A stretch of DNA of 64,000 nucleotides from CAINVV01 sp964528535. Lineage in GTDB: Bacteria > Bacteroidota > Bacteroidia > Bacteroidales > Prolixibacteraceae. Shown one piece after another: positions 43,114 to 51,444 of this stretch; within the stretch, counting starts at the first letter, position 1; every line of letters begins with the position of its first letter. The stretch spans positions 1-64,000 of the forward strand of contig CAZGSQ010000001.1 of the NCBI GenBank assembly GCA_964528535.1, read 5' to 3'. The notes under the pieces were generated by a model that made no database searches, was not told the origin of the DNA, and saw only the letters and a list, made by a program, of their open reading frames with translations. A program made the translations under genes and the position numbers.

Positions 43114-44307
43114 ATGCGTAAAATTTCGGCTCACCTTATATTGGATGGTAGGGGCAATAGTTTCACGAAAGGCATATTGTCAATTGATGCGACCGGGACA
43201 ATCATTGATATTCAAGAAACCAATGGGGATTTTCACGAATCAGCCGAGGTCGAATTTTACAGTGGAATCTTGGTACCTGGTTTTGTTAATTCCCATTGCC
43301 ACTTGGAACTTTCGCACCTTCAGGATGCCACGACAGAAGGTACAGGTTTTGTTAACTTCATTCGACAAGTAACGAGGAACAGAAACAGTCCATCTGAAAT
43401 AATCGAACTGGCAGCCGAAAAAGCCGATGTTTTGATGCAGAAGAATGGTATCGTAGCAGTGGGTGATGTAGCCAACGGGACATCGGCCTTTGAAACAAAG
43501 AAAATTTCTAAAATCGATTACCATACTTTTGTGGAAGTATTGGGATTCGTTCCTGCTGGTGCAGCAAAGGCAATGGAAGTTGCCAGAGGTTGTGTGAGGG
43601 AGGCCGACAGATTGGGATTGAGGGCCTCTATTGTTCCACATGCCCCTTACTCTGTCTCCCTTCAACTATTCAACGCCATTTCAAGCGAAGCTGTTGAAAG
43701 AGATTCAATACTAACAATTCATAGTCAGGAAAGTCTTGCCGAAGATGAATTGTTCGAGTCCGGAGAAGGAGAGATGTTTGAATTTTTCAAAGATAGCCTG
43801 GCCATTGATACCTCCTTTTTCACCCCTACCGGGGAAAGTGCTTTGAAGAGTACCCTAAAATTGTTGCCGTCAGAGAATCATTTGTTAATGGTGCATAACA
43901 TTTTCTCCTCACAAAATGACATAGAATACATCAGGCAAACCAGAGACCTCAATCATACCTGGTTTGTACTTTGTCCGGGATCAAATTTATACATACAGAA
44001 TAAAATTGCCGATGTCGAACTTTTCAGAAAAAATCAGGTGCAAATTTGTCTTGGAACAGATGGCTTGTGTTCGAATCACCAGCTTTCAATTCTGGAAGAG
44101 ATGAAGATAATACAGTTCGTCTACCCTTCAATTCCGGTTGATGAACTTGTTGGCTGGGCTACTTTTAATGGAGCAAAGGCCTTAAAAATAGATCATTGGG
44201 CAGGTTCATTTGAAGTAGGGAAGCGACCAGGTGTCAATTTGCTTTCGGGAACTGATCTGATAGGAAAGAGGCTCTTGCCAGGTACCAGGGTAAGAAAAAT
44301 TGTTTAA
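43114..44307 (+). CDS. Amidohydrolase-superfamily deaminase/hydrolase
   Basis: 397 residues with the composite beta sandwich plus TIM barrel of cytosine-deaminase-like amidohydrolases. Metal ligands are visible in NSHCHLELSH (HxH), IVPHAPYSVS, HSQESLAEDELF and CLGTDGLCSNH (Asp). Members deaminate guanine, adenosine, S-adenosylhomocysteine or aminodeoxyfutalosine. The last would link to futalosine menaquinone synthesis, but no other gene of that pathway is in view. It follows the mla unit by 24 bases and may continue that transcript. Confidence 0.85.
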   Translation: MRKISAHLILDGRGNSFTKGILSIDATGTIIDIQETNGDFHESAEVEFYSGILVPGFVNSHCHLELSHLQDATTEGTGFVNFIRQVTRNRNSPSEIIELAAEKADVLMQKNGIVAVGDVANGTSAFETKKISKIDYHTFVEVLGFVPAGAAKAMEVARGCVREADRLGLRASIVPHAPYSVSLQLFNAISSEAVERDSILTIHSQESLAEDELFESGEGEMFEFFKDSLAIDTSFFTPTGESALKSTLKLLPSENHLLMVHNIFSSQNDIEYIRQTRDLNHTWFVLCPGSNLYIQNKIADVELFRKNQVQICLGTDGLCSNHQLSILEEMKIIQFVYPSIPVDELVGWATFNGAKALKIDHWAGSFEVGKRPGVNLLSGTDLIGKRLLPGTRVRKIV

Positions 44308-44334
44308 AGATGCACACCAAAAGAATTTCAGTTT

Positions 44335-45117
44335 ATGGCGACCTTTCTTTTTGACCAAACAATTTTCGGACCTTTGATAAGTCGTCGATTGGGTATTTCG
44401 TTAGGAATCAACCTTCTTCCGAACGATACAAAACTCTGTTCCTTCGATTGCATCTACTGCGAATGTGGTTGGAATCCCAAGAAGGGGAAAATTAAGCCAG
44501 TGTTGCCCAATCGCGAAGAGGTAAGAGAACAATTGATGCATAAATTAATTGAAATGGGGTTGTCTTCGCAACTTCCTGATGTCCTGACTTTTGCTGGAAA
44601 CGGAGAGCCAACCCTTCATCCTGAATTTGACAAAATCATTGATGACACCATCCAATTGAGGGATGAATTCTCACCAGGGTCAAAGATTGCGGTTCTTTCC
44701 AATGCCACCATGTTGCATAAAACCAAGGTGGTAGAGGCTCTCAAAAGGGTTGATGACAACATCCTTAAACTCGATTCAGGGACTTTGGAAACCATTTCTT
44801 TGTTAAACAAACCAATTGGAAAATTTGATCTGATGGCGTTAACGGGCCAACTTAAAAAATTTGATGGTAATCTGGTCATTCAAACGATGTTCCTGAAGGG
44901 CTCCTTCGAAGGAATAAAGTTTGACAATACTTCTAAGATGGAGTTAGAAAATTGGATTGCCTTGTTGAAAGAGATTCGTCCAAAGATGGTGATGATCTAT
45001 TCTGTGGCAAGAGATACTCCTGCCACAGATCTGGTAGGAGTAGAGTTGAAACAACTGCAACGCATCGGGAGACTTGTCGTTAAAGAGACCTCCATCCCGG
45101 TTCAGGTGAGCGGATAA
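44335..45117 (+). CDS. Radical SAM protein (COG0731-like)
   Basis: 260 residues. The 4Fe-4S ligands are in KLCSFDCIYCECGWNP, with C-x3-C-x2-C spacing, and the SAM-binding GNGEPTLHPEF follows. The barrel is otherwise complete (AVLSNATML, KLDSGTLETI). Substrate unknown. Members of this group are often annotated as Fe-S oxidoreductases related to wyosine-type tRNA modification enzymes. It is followed by comB after 9 bases. Confidence 0.88.
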   Translation: MATFLFDQTIFGPLISRRLGISLGINLLPNDTKLCSFDCIYCECGWNPKKGKIKPVLPNREEVREQLMHKLIEMGLSSQLPDVLTFAGNGEPTLHPEFDKIIDDTIQLRDEFSPGSKIAVLSNATMLHKTKVVEALKRVDDNILKLDSGTLETISLLNKPIGKFDLMALTGQLKKFDGNLVIQTMFLKGSFEGIKFDNTSKMELENWIALLKEIRPKMVMIYSVARDTPATDLVGVELKQLQRIGRLVVKETSIPVQVSG

Positions 45118-45126
45118 AAAAATTCA

Positions 45127-45822
45127 ATGGAAATAGAAATTCTACAATTGACAGAGGGTGCAAAAAGGGCAAGCGGAACAACTGTCATCATTGATGTGTT
45201 CCGCGCCTTCTCCACTGCGTGTTACCTCATCGCTGCAGGCGCAGAGCGGATCATCCCGGTTGAACAAGTCGAAGAGGCTATGAAAATGAAAGCACTCTTT
45301 CCTGAAGCCATATTAATTGGTGAGCGACAAGAAAGAAAAGTTTCTGGATTTGATTTTGGGAATTCTCCATCTCATATTCAAGCCAAGGATTTGAAAGGGA
45401 AAACTATCATCATGACCACAAGTTCCGGTACAAAAGGTCTGATGAATGCAGCTTCTGCTTCTGAAATCCTTACCGGGAGTTTTGTCAATGCTTCGGCAAT
45501 CGTCCGATATATAAGGGCTAAGAATCCAGTTCGGGTTAGTCTGGTCTGCATGGGTTATGAAGGAGTCAGACCCACCCAGGAAGATACTTTTTTTGCGGAA
45601 TACATCAAAGCAAAGCTACAGGATGATCCGACCGATTTTGATAGGATAAAGTCTTTGCTTCGTGAAGGTGATGGGGCAAGGTTGCTGGATCCTGCAAATC
45701 ATGAGTTTTCTCCTGCCAGTGATTTTGACCTCTGTTTGGCATTGGACAGCTTTAATTTTGTCCTGCAATTGGTGGATGAAGGCGAATGGAAAGTGCTCAG
45801 GAAGATTGAGGTGAACCCATGA
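45127..45822 (+). CDS. comB: 2-phosphosulfolactate phosphatase-family protein (ComB)
   Basis: 231 residues of the ComB family: VIIDVFRAFSTACYLIAAGAE, LIGERQERKVSGFDFGNSP, IIMTTSSGTKGL and VCMGYEGVRPTQEDTFFAEYI, all typical. In methanogens ComB makes sulfolactate for coenzyme M. Bacteria outside methanogens use it in sulfonate chemistry such as sulfolactate or possibly sulfonolipid precursors. No ComA or ComC is encoded in the window. Co-directional with the radical SAM gene (9-base gap). Confidence 0.9.
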   Translation: MEIEILQLTEGAKRASGTTVIIDVFRAFSTACYLIAAGAERIIPVEQVEEAMKMKALFPEAILIGERQERKVSGFDFGNSPSHIQAKDLKGKTIIMTTSSGTKGLMNAASASEILTGSFVNASAIVRYIRAKNPVRVSLVCMGYEGVRPTQEDTFFAEYIKAKLQDDPTDFDRIKSLLREGDGARLLDPANHEFSPASDFDLCLALDSFNFVLQLVDEGEWKVLRKIEVNP

Positions 45823-45917
45823 ACACCTGTTTTCAACTCAACTTCCGGACTCTTTCTTCGGAGAAGAACAAATCATAAATTAGATTAGTCATTTTAGTCA
45901 CGTTAGCTCACTTTCTC

Positions 45918-47090
45918 ATGAAGCATTATGATTTTGACGAAATAATCTCCCGGAAGGGAACAGATTGTGAAAAATACGATCATCTCCAAAGTCATTTTGG
46001 CAATGGAAATGCCATCCCAATGTGGGTGGCAGACAGTGATTTCAGGGTGCCTGATTTTATAACCGCCGCAATTCGCTACAGGGCTGATCATGAGGTTTAT
46101 GCTTATTCCTTTCGCCCTGACAACTATTTCAATTCGATCATCAGGTGGCAGTATCAAAGGCACGACTGGCATATTGAGCGGGAGATGATTCTGCCTACCC
46201 AGGGAGTCGTTTCAACTCTTTCGTCGATCATTATGGCTTTTACAGAACCAGGGGACGAAGTTGTAATTCAGCCACCTGTTTATACACCATTCTTTACTTG
46301 TGTCAAAGAATGCGGAAGAAAAGTAGTTGAAAATCCCCTGATCAATACGGATGGTCAGTATCGTTTCGATTTTGAAGATTTAGAGGCCAAGATCAGCAAG
46401 GATACAAAGTTGCTGTTTCTGTGCAATCCTCACAATCCCGTGGGCAGGGTTTGGACTAAAGAAGAACTTGCGAAATTAGGCAATATATGCTTGAATAACA
46501 ATGTTCTGATTGTCTCTGATGAAATTCATTCGGACCTAATTTATTCGGGATTTAAACATCTTCCACTGCCAAAGATCAGTCAGGAACTTTCAGAAAATTG
46601 CATAGTATGTATGGCTCCTAGCAAAACGTTTAACATTGCAGGACTTTCAACATCTTACGTAGTTATTCCAAACAGGAAGATCAGGCATAAATTTGATCAT
46701 TTTTTGCAGATGCTTCACCTAAAAAATGGCAATTTGTTTGGTAATATTGCCTTAGAAGCTGCCTATCATCATGGAATGGAGTGGGTGAACCAGCAAAATA
46801 ACTATCTTGAAATCAACCGTGATGGCATGATTTCATTTTTTGAAAAGAAGATGCCCAGGGTAAGGATGACCTTTACAGAAGCCACTTATCTGGCCTGGCT
46901 GGATATGCGCGAATATGGAATTTCGGAAGGGGATCTGAACAGATTGCTGATTGACAAGGCAGAGATTGTCTTAAACAAGGGATCCATATATGGGATCGAA
47001 GGTGCTGGCTTTTTTAGGCTGAATTTTGCTTGTCCGCGACAGGTACTGGAAGAAGCACTGATTCGAATGGAGCGGGAACTGGGAAGTTGA
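45918..47090 (+). CDS. MalY/PatB-type PLP-dependent C-S lyase (cystathionine beta-lyase)
   Basis: 390 residues, fold type I aminotransferase-like. The N-terminal IPMWVADSDFRVP is the MalY/PatB signature. NPHNPVGRVW and SDEIHSDLIY follow, and the PLP lysine is in APSKTFNIAGL. The enzyme cleaves cystathionine or other cysteine S-conjugates to a thiol, pyruvate and ammonia. It lies 95 bases after comB with a weakly repetitive spacer and ends 9 bases from the convergent polyprenyl synthase gene. Confidence 0.92.
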   Translation: MKHYDFDEIISRKGTDCEKYDHLQSHFGNGNAIPMWVADSDFRVPDFITAAIRYRADHEVYAYSFRPDNYFNSIIRWQYQRHDWHIEREMILPTQGVVSTLSSIIMAFTEPGDEVVIQPPVYTPFFTCVKECGRKVVENPLINTDGQYRFDFEDLEAKISKDTKLLFLCNPHNPVGRVWTKEELAKLGNICLNNNVLIVSDEIHSDLIYSGFKHLPLPKISQELSENCIVCMAPSKTFNIAGLSTSYVVIPNRKIRHKFDHFLQMLHLKNGNLFGNIALEAAYHHGMEWVNQQNNYLEINRDGMISFFEKKMPRVRMTFTEATYLAWLDMREYGISEGDLNRLLIDKAEIVLNKGSIYGIEGAGFFRLNFACPRQVLEEALIRMERELGS

Positions 47091-47099
47091 ACAGGTACG

Positions 47100-48083
47100 C
47101 TAACTTGTTCTGAGCAAGATCTGTCCGGAAAAACGACGGAGTTCATCTTTTTCGGAATCTTCAATGCCTAAAAGCTCTAATGATTCAATGGCTTTGTCAT
47201 GGTAAGTATTCATCAAGATCCTTGTAGCTTCGGCAGCTCCTGAGCGACTGTAGATCTCCCTGAAAGTTTCGATTTTTTCATTTGGATCAAAAACTGATTT
47301 GTTGATCCATGTTAGCAATTTGGAACGGTCGGTAGCATCACTCAACTCAATCGCTTTGAGTAAAATAAAGGTCTTTTTGTTCTCACAGATGTCACCTCCA
47401 ATTTTCTTTCCAAAGGATTCCTCTGTACCGTAGACGTCAAGCCAATCATCTTGTAACTGAAATGCAATTCCTATTTTGATGCCAAAATCATAAAGTAATT
47501 GACAACTATGAGCATCCGCACCCGCCAGGATAGCCCCCATTTTGAGACTACAAGCAATTAAAACTGCAGTCTTTAATTTTATCATATCCAGATATTCAGA
47601 GATATTTACCTCTTCTTTTTCTTCAAATTCCATATCGTATTGCTGTCCTTCACATACTTCCAGGGAGGTAGTCGAAAAGAGAGAGAGTATTGGCTTAAGT
47701 TTGGAGGGATCACATCTTGATAGCAATCGAAAAGAGAGAATTGACATGGCATCTCCACTCAAGATGGCACTGTTGACACCATATTTTGCATGAACCGAAG
47801 GATTGCCGCGACGAATGAAGGCATTGTCCATGATGTCATCGTGCAGCAGTGTGAAGTTGTGAAAAAACTCAATGGCAGAGGCTGCCGGATAGATGGCCTC
47901 AAGTTCGGAGGTAAATAGGGAAGCTGCATGTAAAAGCAGCACAGGTCTGATTCTTTTCCCATTTCTCTCCAGCGAGTACGAGATGGGTTCATATAAATGA
48001 AGCGGATTTGTTAAACGGATAGCATCCACCTCTTCCTGAAATATTTTTTCGAAAGAATCTTTGAGATGCTGAAAAGTGCGCAT
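47100..48083 (-). CDS. Polyprenyl (isoprenyl) diphosphate synthase
   Basis: 327 residues with both aspartate-rich motifs: FARM LLHDDIMDNAFIRRG and SARM FQLQDDWLDVYG, plus GKRIRPVLLLHAASL near the N-terminus. It condenses IPP units onto an allylic diphosphate. FARM context suggests a medium or long chain product for quinone or undecaprenyl supply, but chain length cannot be settled by eye. It begins 3 bases after the bactofilin stop, so they form one transcript. dxs, 1.4 kb away, feeds the same pathway. Confidence 0.94.
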   Translation of the reverse strand: MRTFQHLKDSFEKIFQEEVDAIRLTNPLHLYEPISYSLERNGKRIRPVLLLHAASLFTSELEAIYPAASAIEFFHNFTLLHDDIMDNAFIRRGNPSVHAKYGVNSAILSGDAMSILSFRLLSRCDPSKLKPILSLFSTTSLEVCEGQQYDMEFEEKEEVNISEYLDMIKLKTAVLIACSLKMGAILAGADAHSCQLLYDFGIKIGIAFQLQDDWLDVYGTEESFGKKIGGDICENKKTFILLKAIELSDATDRSKLLTWINKSVFDPNEKIETFREIYSRSGAAEATRILMNTYHDKAIESLELLGIEDSEKDELRRFSGQILLRTS

Positions 48084-48086
48084 GGC

Positions 48087-48467
48087 TTACTTCGTGTCCG
48101 GTTCTGTTTCAGCAAAGAATTTTTCATCATTGATCATCTTGCAATGACCAACAAATCGGGCTCCGGGTTCTACAGAAAGTTTTCCCATGGTCAGGTTCCC
48201 GACGATGGATGCACTTCCTTTTAAGGAGAGGAGCTCTTTGACCACAATTTCACCAGTAACAAAACCCATGATTTCGGCACTCGTACATCGAATTATACCA
48301 TTTATTTTTGAATCAGGACCAACCACCACCCTTCCTTTACAATCAAGGTCACCTTCCAGAATCCCATCGATGCGAATGTCACCGTTGGACTCGATATTTC
48401 CTTTGATAATAGTGTCCTGAGCAATAGTATTCAGGGCTTTGACTTCGTTAATGACTGGTTTTGACAT
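48087..48467 (-). CDS. Bactofilin family cytoskeletal protein
   Basis: 126 residues with the bactofilin (DUF583) beta-helix between about 10 and 110: NTIAQDTIIKGNIESNGDIR, GDLDCKGRVVVG, SKINGIIRCTSAEIMG, GNLTMGKL. These proteins polymerise into membrane-associated filaments that position cell-wall enzymes. Short polar termini and no signal peptide, as expected. Confidence 0.93.
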   Translation of the reverse strand: MSKPVINEVKALNTIAQDTIIKGNIESNGDIRIDGILEGDLDCKGRVVVGPDSKINGIIRCTSAEIMGFVTGEIVVKELLSLKGSASIVGNLTMGKLSVEPGARFVGHCKMINDEKFFAETEPDTK

Positions 48468-48528
48468 GGTTTTTTGTATTGATCTGTTTAAAATGCCTAT
48501 GAAGATAATAATTTACAAGGATTATCTC

Positions 48529-48536
48529 CAAAAATA
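48529..48536 (-). promoter_or_regulatory. Candidate -7 element (TATTTTTG) of the bactofilin-polyprenyl synthase operon
   Basis: Exact TAnnTTTG on the minus strand, 61 bases before the bactofilin ATG and just after the rpmF terminator. No -33 TTTG is seen at the standard distance. Confidence 0.35.
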
Positions 48537-48542
48537 GACAAC

Positions 48543-48563
48543 AAAAAAATCCCTTTCGGGATT
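48543..48563 (-). terminator. Rho-independent terminator of the DUF177-rpmF operon
   Basis: On the minus strand AATCCC-GAAA-GGGATT is followed by a run of Ts (plus strand 48543-48549 is A7). It starts about 50 bases beyond the rpmF stop codon. Confidence 0.85.
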
Positions 48564-48612
48564 CTTTAAAAGTTGTTCCAAAACAAAATTGACAGTTTGT
48601 TTTCCCGAACAA

Positions 48613-48798
48613 TTAGACGGATGCGCTTTTCTCGATAGCCAGCTTACCCCTGTAATAACCGCATTCAGCGCATACAGTATGATATTTTACCGCTGCGCCG
48701 CAATTGGAACAGGATGAAATTTGGGCTGGAATTGCTTTGTCGTGCGTCCTGCGCTTATCTCTTCTGGTACTGGAATGTTTGTGCTTAGGATGTGCCAT
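48613..48798 (-). CDS. rpmF: 50S ribosomal protein L32
   Basis: 61 residues. It begins MAHPKHKHSSTRRDKRRTHDK, typical of Bacteroidota L32, followed by the zinc-ribbon cysteines CSNCGAAVKYHTVCAECGYY (two CxxC pairs). Fifteen bases separate it from the DUF177 gene, the common bacterial order. Confidence 0.96.
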   Translation of the reverse strand: MAHPKHKHSSTRRDKRRTHDKAIPAQISSCSNCGAAVKYHTVCAECGYYRGKLAIEKSASV

Positions 48799-48813
48799 TT
48801 TAATATACTTTAC

Positions 48814-49347
48814 TTAATTACCACTAAATTTTTTTAAATCATTCCATCTTGGGTCGTCCGATTCATCCAAGTTGCTACGGTGATGCCGAAGTTCTTCCAG
48901 TTTTTTCATCATAACCGGATCACACAACGTCACTCCATCATTTCCAACCGGGTGTATTCTCCGGATTGGCAAACTTAAAATCACGAATTCATAGATATAC
49001 TGAGCGATCTCAACCTGAAAATCAGTTGGATGAAGATAAATCAATTCGGCTTCATCCTCGACAGTTTTATCACTGAATTTGACCAGCAGTTTTCTTTCGC
49101 TCTTCAGAGGGTAACTGAAATTTTCCAGACAACGATCGCAAATCAAAGTAACTGCTCCGTTGATAGCAAAAGACAATTTCAGGTAGGTCGAACGTTTTTC
49201 AAGTTCTACCTGAACTTCCAATTCACCTTCTGTTACTTCCGAGTTTTCGAATTCAGCAAAGAAACGATCATTGACATTGAAGTCAAATTGATGCTTCCCC
49301 TCACTCAATCCAGAAAAAGGAAGGGTGTAATGCGAAAGGTAGTTCAT
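48814..49347 (-). CDS. DUF177 (YceD-like) protein, rRNA/ribosome-associated
   Basis: 177 residues from the ATG at 49347; the frame runs 9 codons further upstream but the -7 element at 49372-49379 would place the transcription start inside that part. The DUF177 domain shows two cysteines in ICDRCLENFSYPL and the segment DEAELIYLHPTDFQVEIAQYI. YceD-family proteins are linked to 23S rRNA accumulation in other bacteria, consistent with co-transcription with rpmF. Confidence 0.9.
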   Translation of the reverse strand: MNYLSHYTLPFSGLSEGKHQFDFNVNDRFFAEFENSEVTEGELEVQVELEKRSTYLKLSFAINGAVTLICDRCLENFSYPLKSERKLLVKFSDKTVEDEAELIYLHPTDFQVEIAQYIYEFVILSLPIRRIHPVGNDGVTLCDPVMMKKLEELRHHRSNLDESDDPRWNDLKKFSGN

Positions 49348-49371
49348 AATTAACCTGCTTAAAAAGCTTGG

Positions 49372-49379
49372 CAAAGGTA
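49372..49379 (-). promoter_or_regulatory. Candidate -7 element (TACCTTTG) of the DUF177-rpmF operon
   Basis: Exact TAnnTTTG on the minus strand, 24 bases before the chosen ATG at 49347. A TTTG at 49397-49394 lies 14 bases upstream, shorter than the usual spacing. Confidence 0.55.
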
Positions 49380-49486
49380 TAAAAAATATTTCACAAAAAG
49401 GGAAATCACAATTATGAAAATCAGAATATGAGAAAATGTGAGCATTTGCGGATAAAACTTAATTGCCACAACATTTTTTTCAACTG

Positions 49487-51376
49487 TTACATCTTCATTT
49501 TCCTCACCGCCTGACAGATACCTTCCGTGTCGAACCCACACTCATGGTAGAGTTCCTGTTGGGTCCCCTGTTCCACAAAACGATCGGGTACTCCAAGTCG
49601 TACAATGGATTTCTTCCAACCTTTGGTAGCAAAATACTCCAGCACTGCACTACCAAAACCACCATCTACAATACCGTCTTCGACGGTTATTATGTGATCG
49701 AAGCGTAAGGCTACTTCTTCCAGAATTCCTTGATCGATTGGCTTTACGAAGCGCATGTCGAAATGAGCTACGGAGATATTTTCGGTGGCAAGAATTTTGA
49801 GAGCTTCTGAGACAAAGTTGCCGGGATGACCTATGGATAGAATGACAACATCTTGGCCATCAGCTAATTTTCTCCCTTTCCCAACAGAAATTTCTTCCCA
49901 TGGATGCTGCCATTCATAGTGCCTGCCATCTCCCCGAGGGTAGCGAATTGCAAATGGTCCTTTGTTGTCAAGTTGAGCAGTATACATCAAGTTCCGCAGT
50001 TCTATCTCATCCATAGGGGCTGAGACGGTCATATTGGGAATACTCCTCATAAAGGCAAGGTCGAAAACTCCATGGTGGGTGGCTCCATCTGCCCCAACCA
50101 ATCCACCCCTGTCCATGCAGAAAACAACATTGAGCTTCTGTAACGCAACATCATGAATTACCTGATCATACGATCTTTGCATGAAGGAGGAGTAGATATT
50201 TACAAAAGGTATTTTTCCCGAGACGGCTAACCCGGCAGCGAAAGTTACTGCATGTGGTTCGGCGATTCCAACATCAAAGGCCCTGTCGGGCATAGCCTCC
50301 ATCATGATGTTCATGGAACAGCCACTTGGCATGGCAGGAGTGACACCGACGATATTCCTGTTTTTTCTGGCCAGCTCAAGAAGCGTTTGTCCAAAAACAA
50401 ACTGATATTTAGACACTTTGGGTGAGCAATCCGGATCATTGAAAATTTCACCCGTCACAACATCAAATTTGCCTGGGGCATGCCACTTGGTGGCATCATT
50501 TTCTGCTGGGATAAAGCCTTTCCCTTTTTTAGTCAGAATGTGAAGAAGTTTGGGGCCAGGAATCTCTTTCAGATCCTTGAGTGTCCTGGTAAGTGCCACT
50601 ACATCATGGCCATCAACAGGTCCAAAATATCTAAATCCAAGAGCTTCAAACAAATTGCTGTCGTCAAAGACTATTGATTTAACGGCATGTTGGTGTTTGC
50701 GCAACAATGCGAGCATATTTCGTCCTGCGCGCTTAAAATGTTTTAAGACCTTCCAAACCCCCGATCTCAAGCGGTTGTATGCCCTGGAAGTCTGCATCCT
50801 GACGAAATATTTGCTGATGCCTCCCACATTTGGATCGATAGACATGTTGTTGTCATTCAGAACCACCAAAAGGTCTGCATTGGTTCCACCGGCATTGTTT
50901 AACCCTTCAAAGGCCATGCCTCCAGTCATTGATCCATCGCCTATAACAGCAATTACCTTGCGCTCTTTTTCTCCATTTAACTGGGCTGCGATGGAAATTC
51001 CCAAAGCTGCAGAGATGGAGGTAGAGGAATGACCTACCCCAAAGGCATCGTATTCGCTCTCAGAGAGAAGGGGGAAGCCACTGAGCCCTTTGTATCTTCT
51101 GTTGGTGTGGAATTGTTTTCTTCTACCTGTGAGAATTTTATGACCGTATGCCTGGTGCCCAACATCCCAGATAAGTTTATCGTACGGTGTATTGTAAACG
51201 TAATGCAAAGCGACTGTCAATTCTACCACACCCATACTTGCTCCAAAATGTCCTGGATTGCAAGATGCTTCAAGGATAATCAGTTCTCTCAGCTCTGCAC
51301 ATACTATTGGCAAATCCCTTTCTTTAATTTTTTTAAGATCGGATGGATAGTCAATATTTTCGAGCAAATTTGCCAT
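49487..51376 (-). CDS. dxs: 1-deoxy-D-xylulose-5-phosphate synthase
   Basis: 629 residues. The N-terminal TPP domain has LIWDVGHQAYGHKILTGR, VIGDGSMTGGMAFEGLNNAG and VLNDNNMSIDPNVGGIS. The pyrimidine-binding domain shows VGITPAMPSG-like VGVTPAMPSGC, VGIAEPHAVTFAAG and FCMDRGGLVGADGATHHG, followed by the transketolase C domain. It makes DXP from pyruvate and glyceraldehyde-3-phosphate, the first step of the MEP isoprenoid pathway. Single gene with its own promoter candidate. Confidence 0.97.
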   Translation of the reverse strand: MANLLENIDYPSDLKKIKERDLPIVCAELRELIILEASCNPGHFGASMGVVELTVALHYVYNTPYDKLIWDVGHQAYGHKILTGRRKQFHTNRRYKGLSGFPLLSESEYDAFGVGHSSTSISAALGISIAAQLNGEKERKVIAVIGDGSMTGGMAFEGLNNAGGTNADLLVVLNDNNMSIDPNVGGISKYFVRMQTSRAYNRLRSGVWKVLKHFKRAGRNMLALLRKHQHAVKSIVFDDSNLFEALGFRYFGPVDGHDVVALTRTLKDLKEIPGPKLLHILTKKGKGFIPAENDATKWHAPGKFDVVTGEIFNDPDCSPKVSKYQFVFGQTLLELARKNRNIVGVTPAMPSGCSMNIMMEAMPDRAFDVGIAEPHAVTFAAGLAVSGKIPFVNIYSSFMQRSYDQVIHDVALQKLNVVFCMDRGGLVGADGATHHGVFDLAFMRSIPNMTVSAPMDEIELRNLMYTAQLDNKGPFAIRYPRGDGRHYEWQHPWEEISVGKGRKLADGQDVVILSIGHPGNFVSEALKILATENISVAHFDMRFVKPIDQGILEEVALRFDHIITVEDGIVDGGFGSAVLEYFATKGWKKSIVRLGVPDRFVEQGTQQELYHECGFDTEGICQAVRKMKM

Positions 51377-51424
51377 TAAAACCAGACTTATGTAAAACCA
51401 ATGTTAATTGTAGTGTTCAGGAAA

Positions 51425-51432
51425 CAAAGATA
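51425..51432 (-). promoter_or_regulatory. Candidate -7 element (TATCTTTG) of dxs
   Basis: Exact TAnnTTTG on the minus strand, 48 bases before the dxs ATG, in the 68-base gap after the GH32 gene. Confidence 0.45.
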
Positions 51433-51444
51433 GGCTTAATAAGT

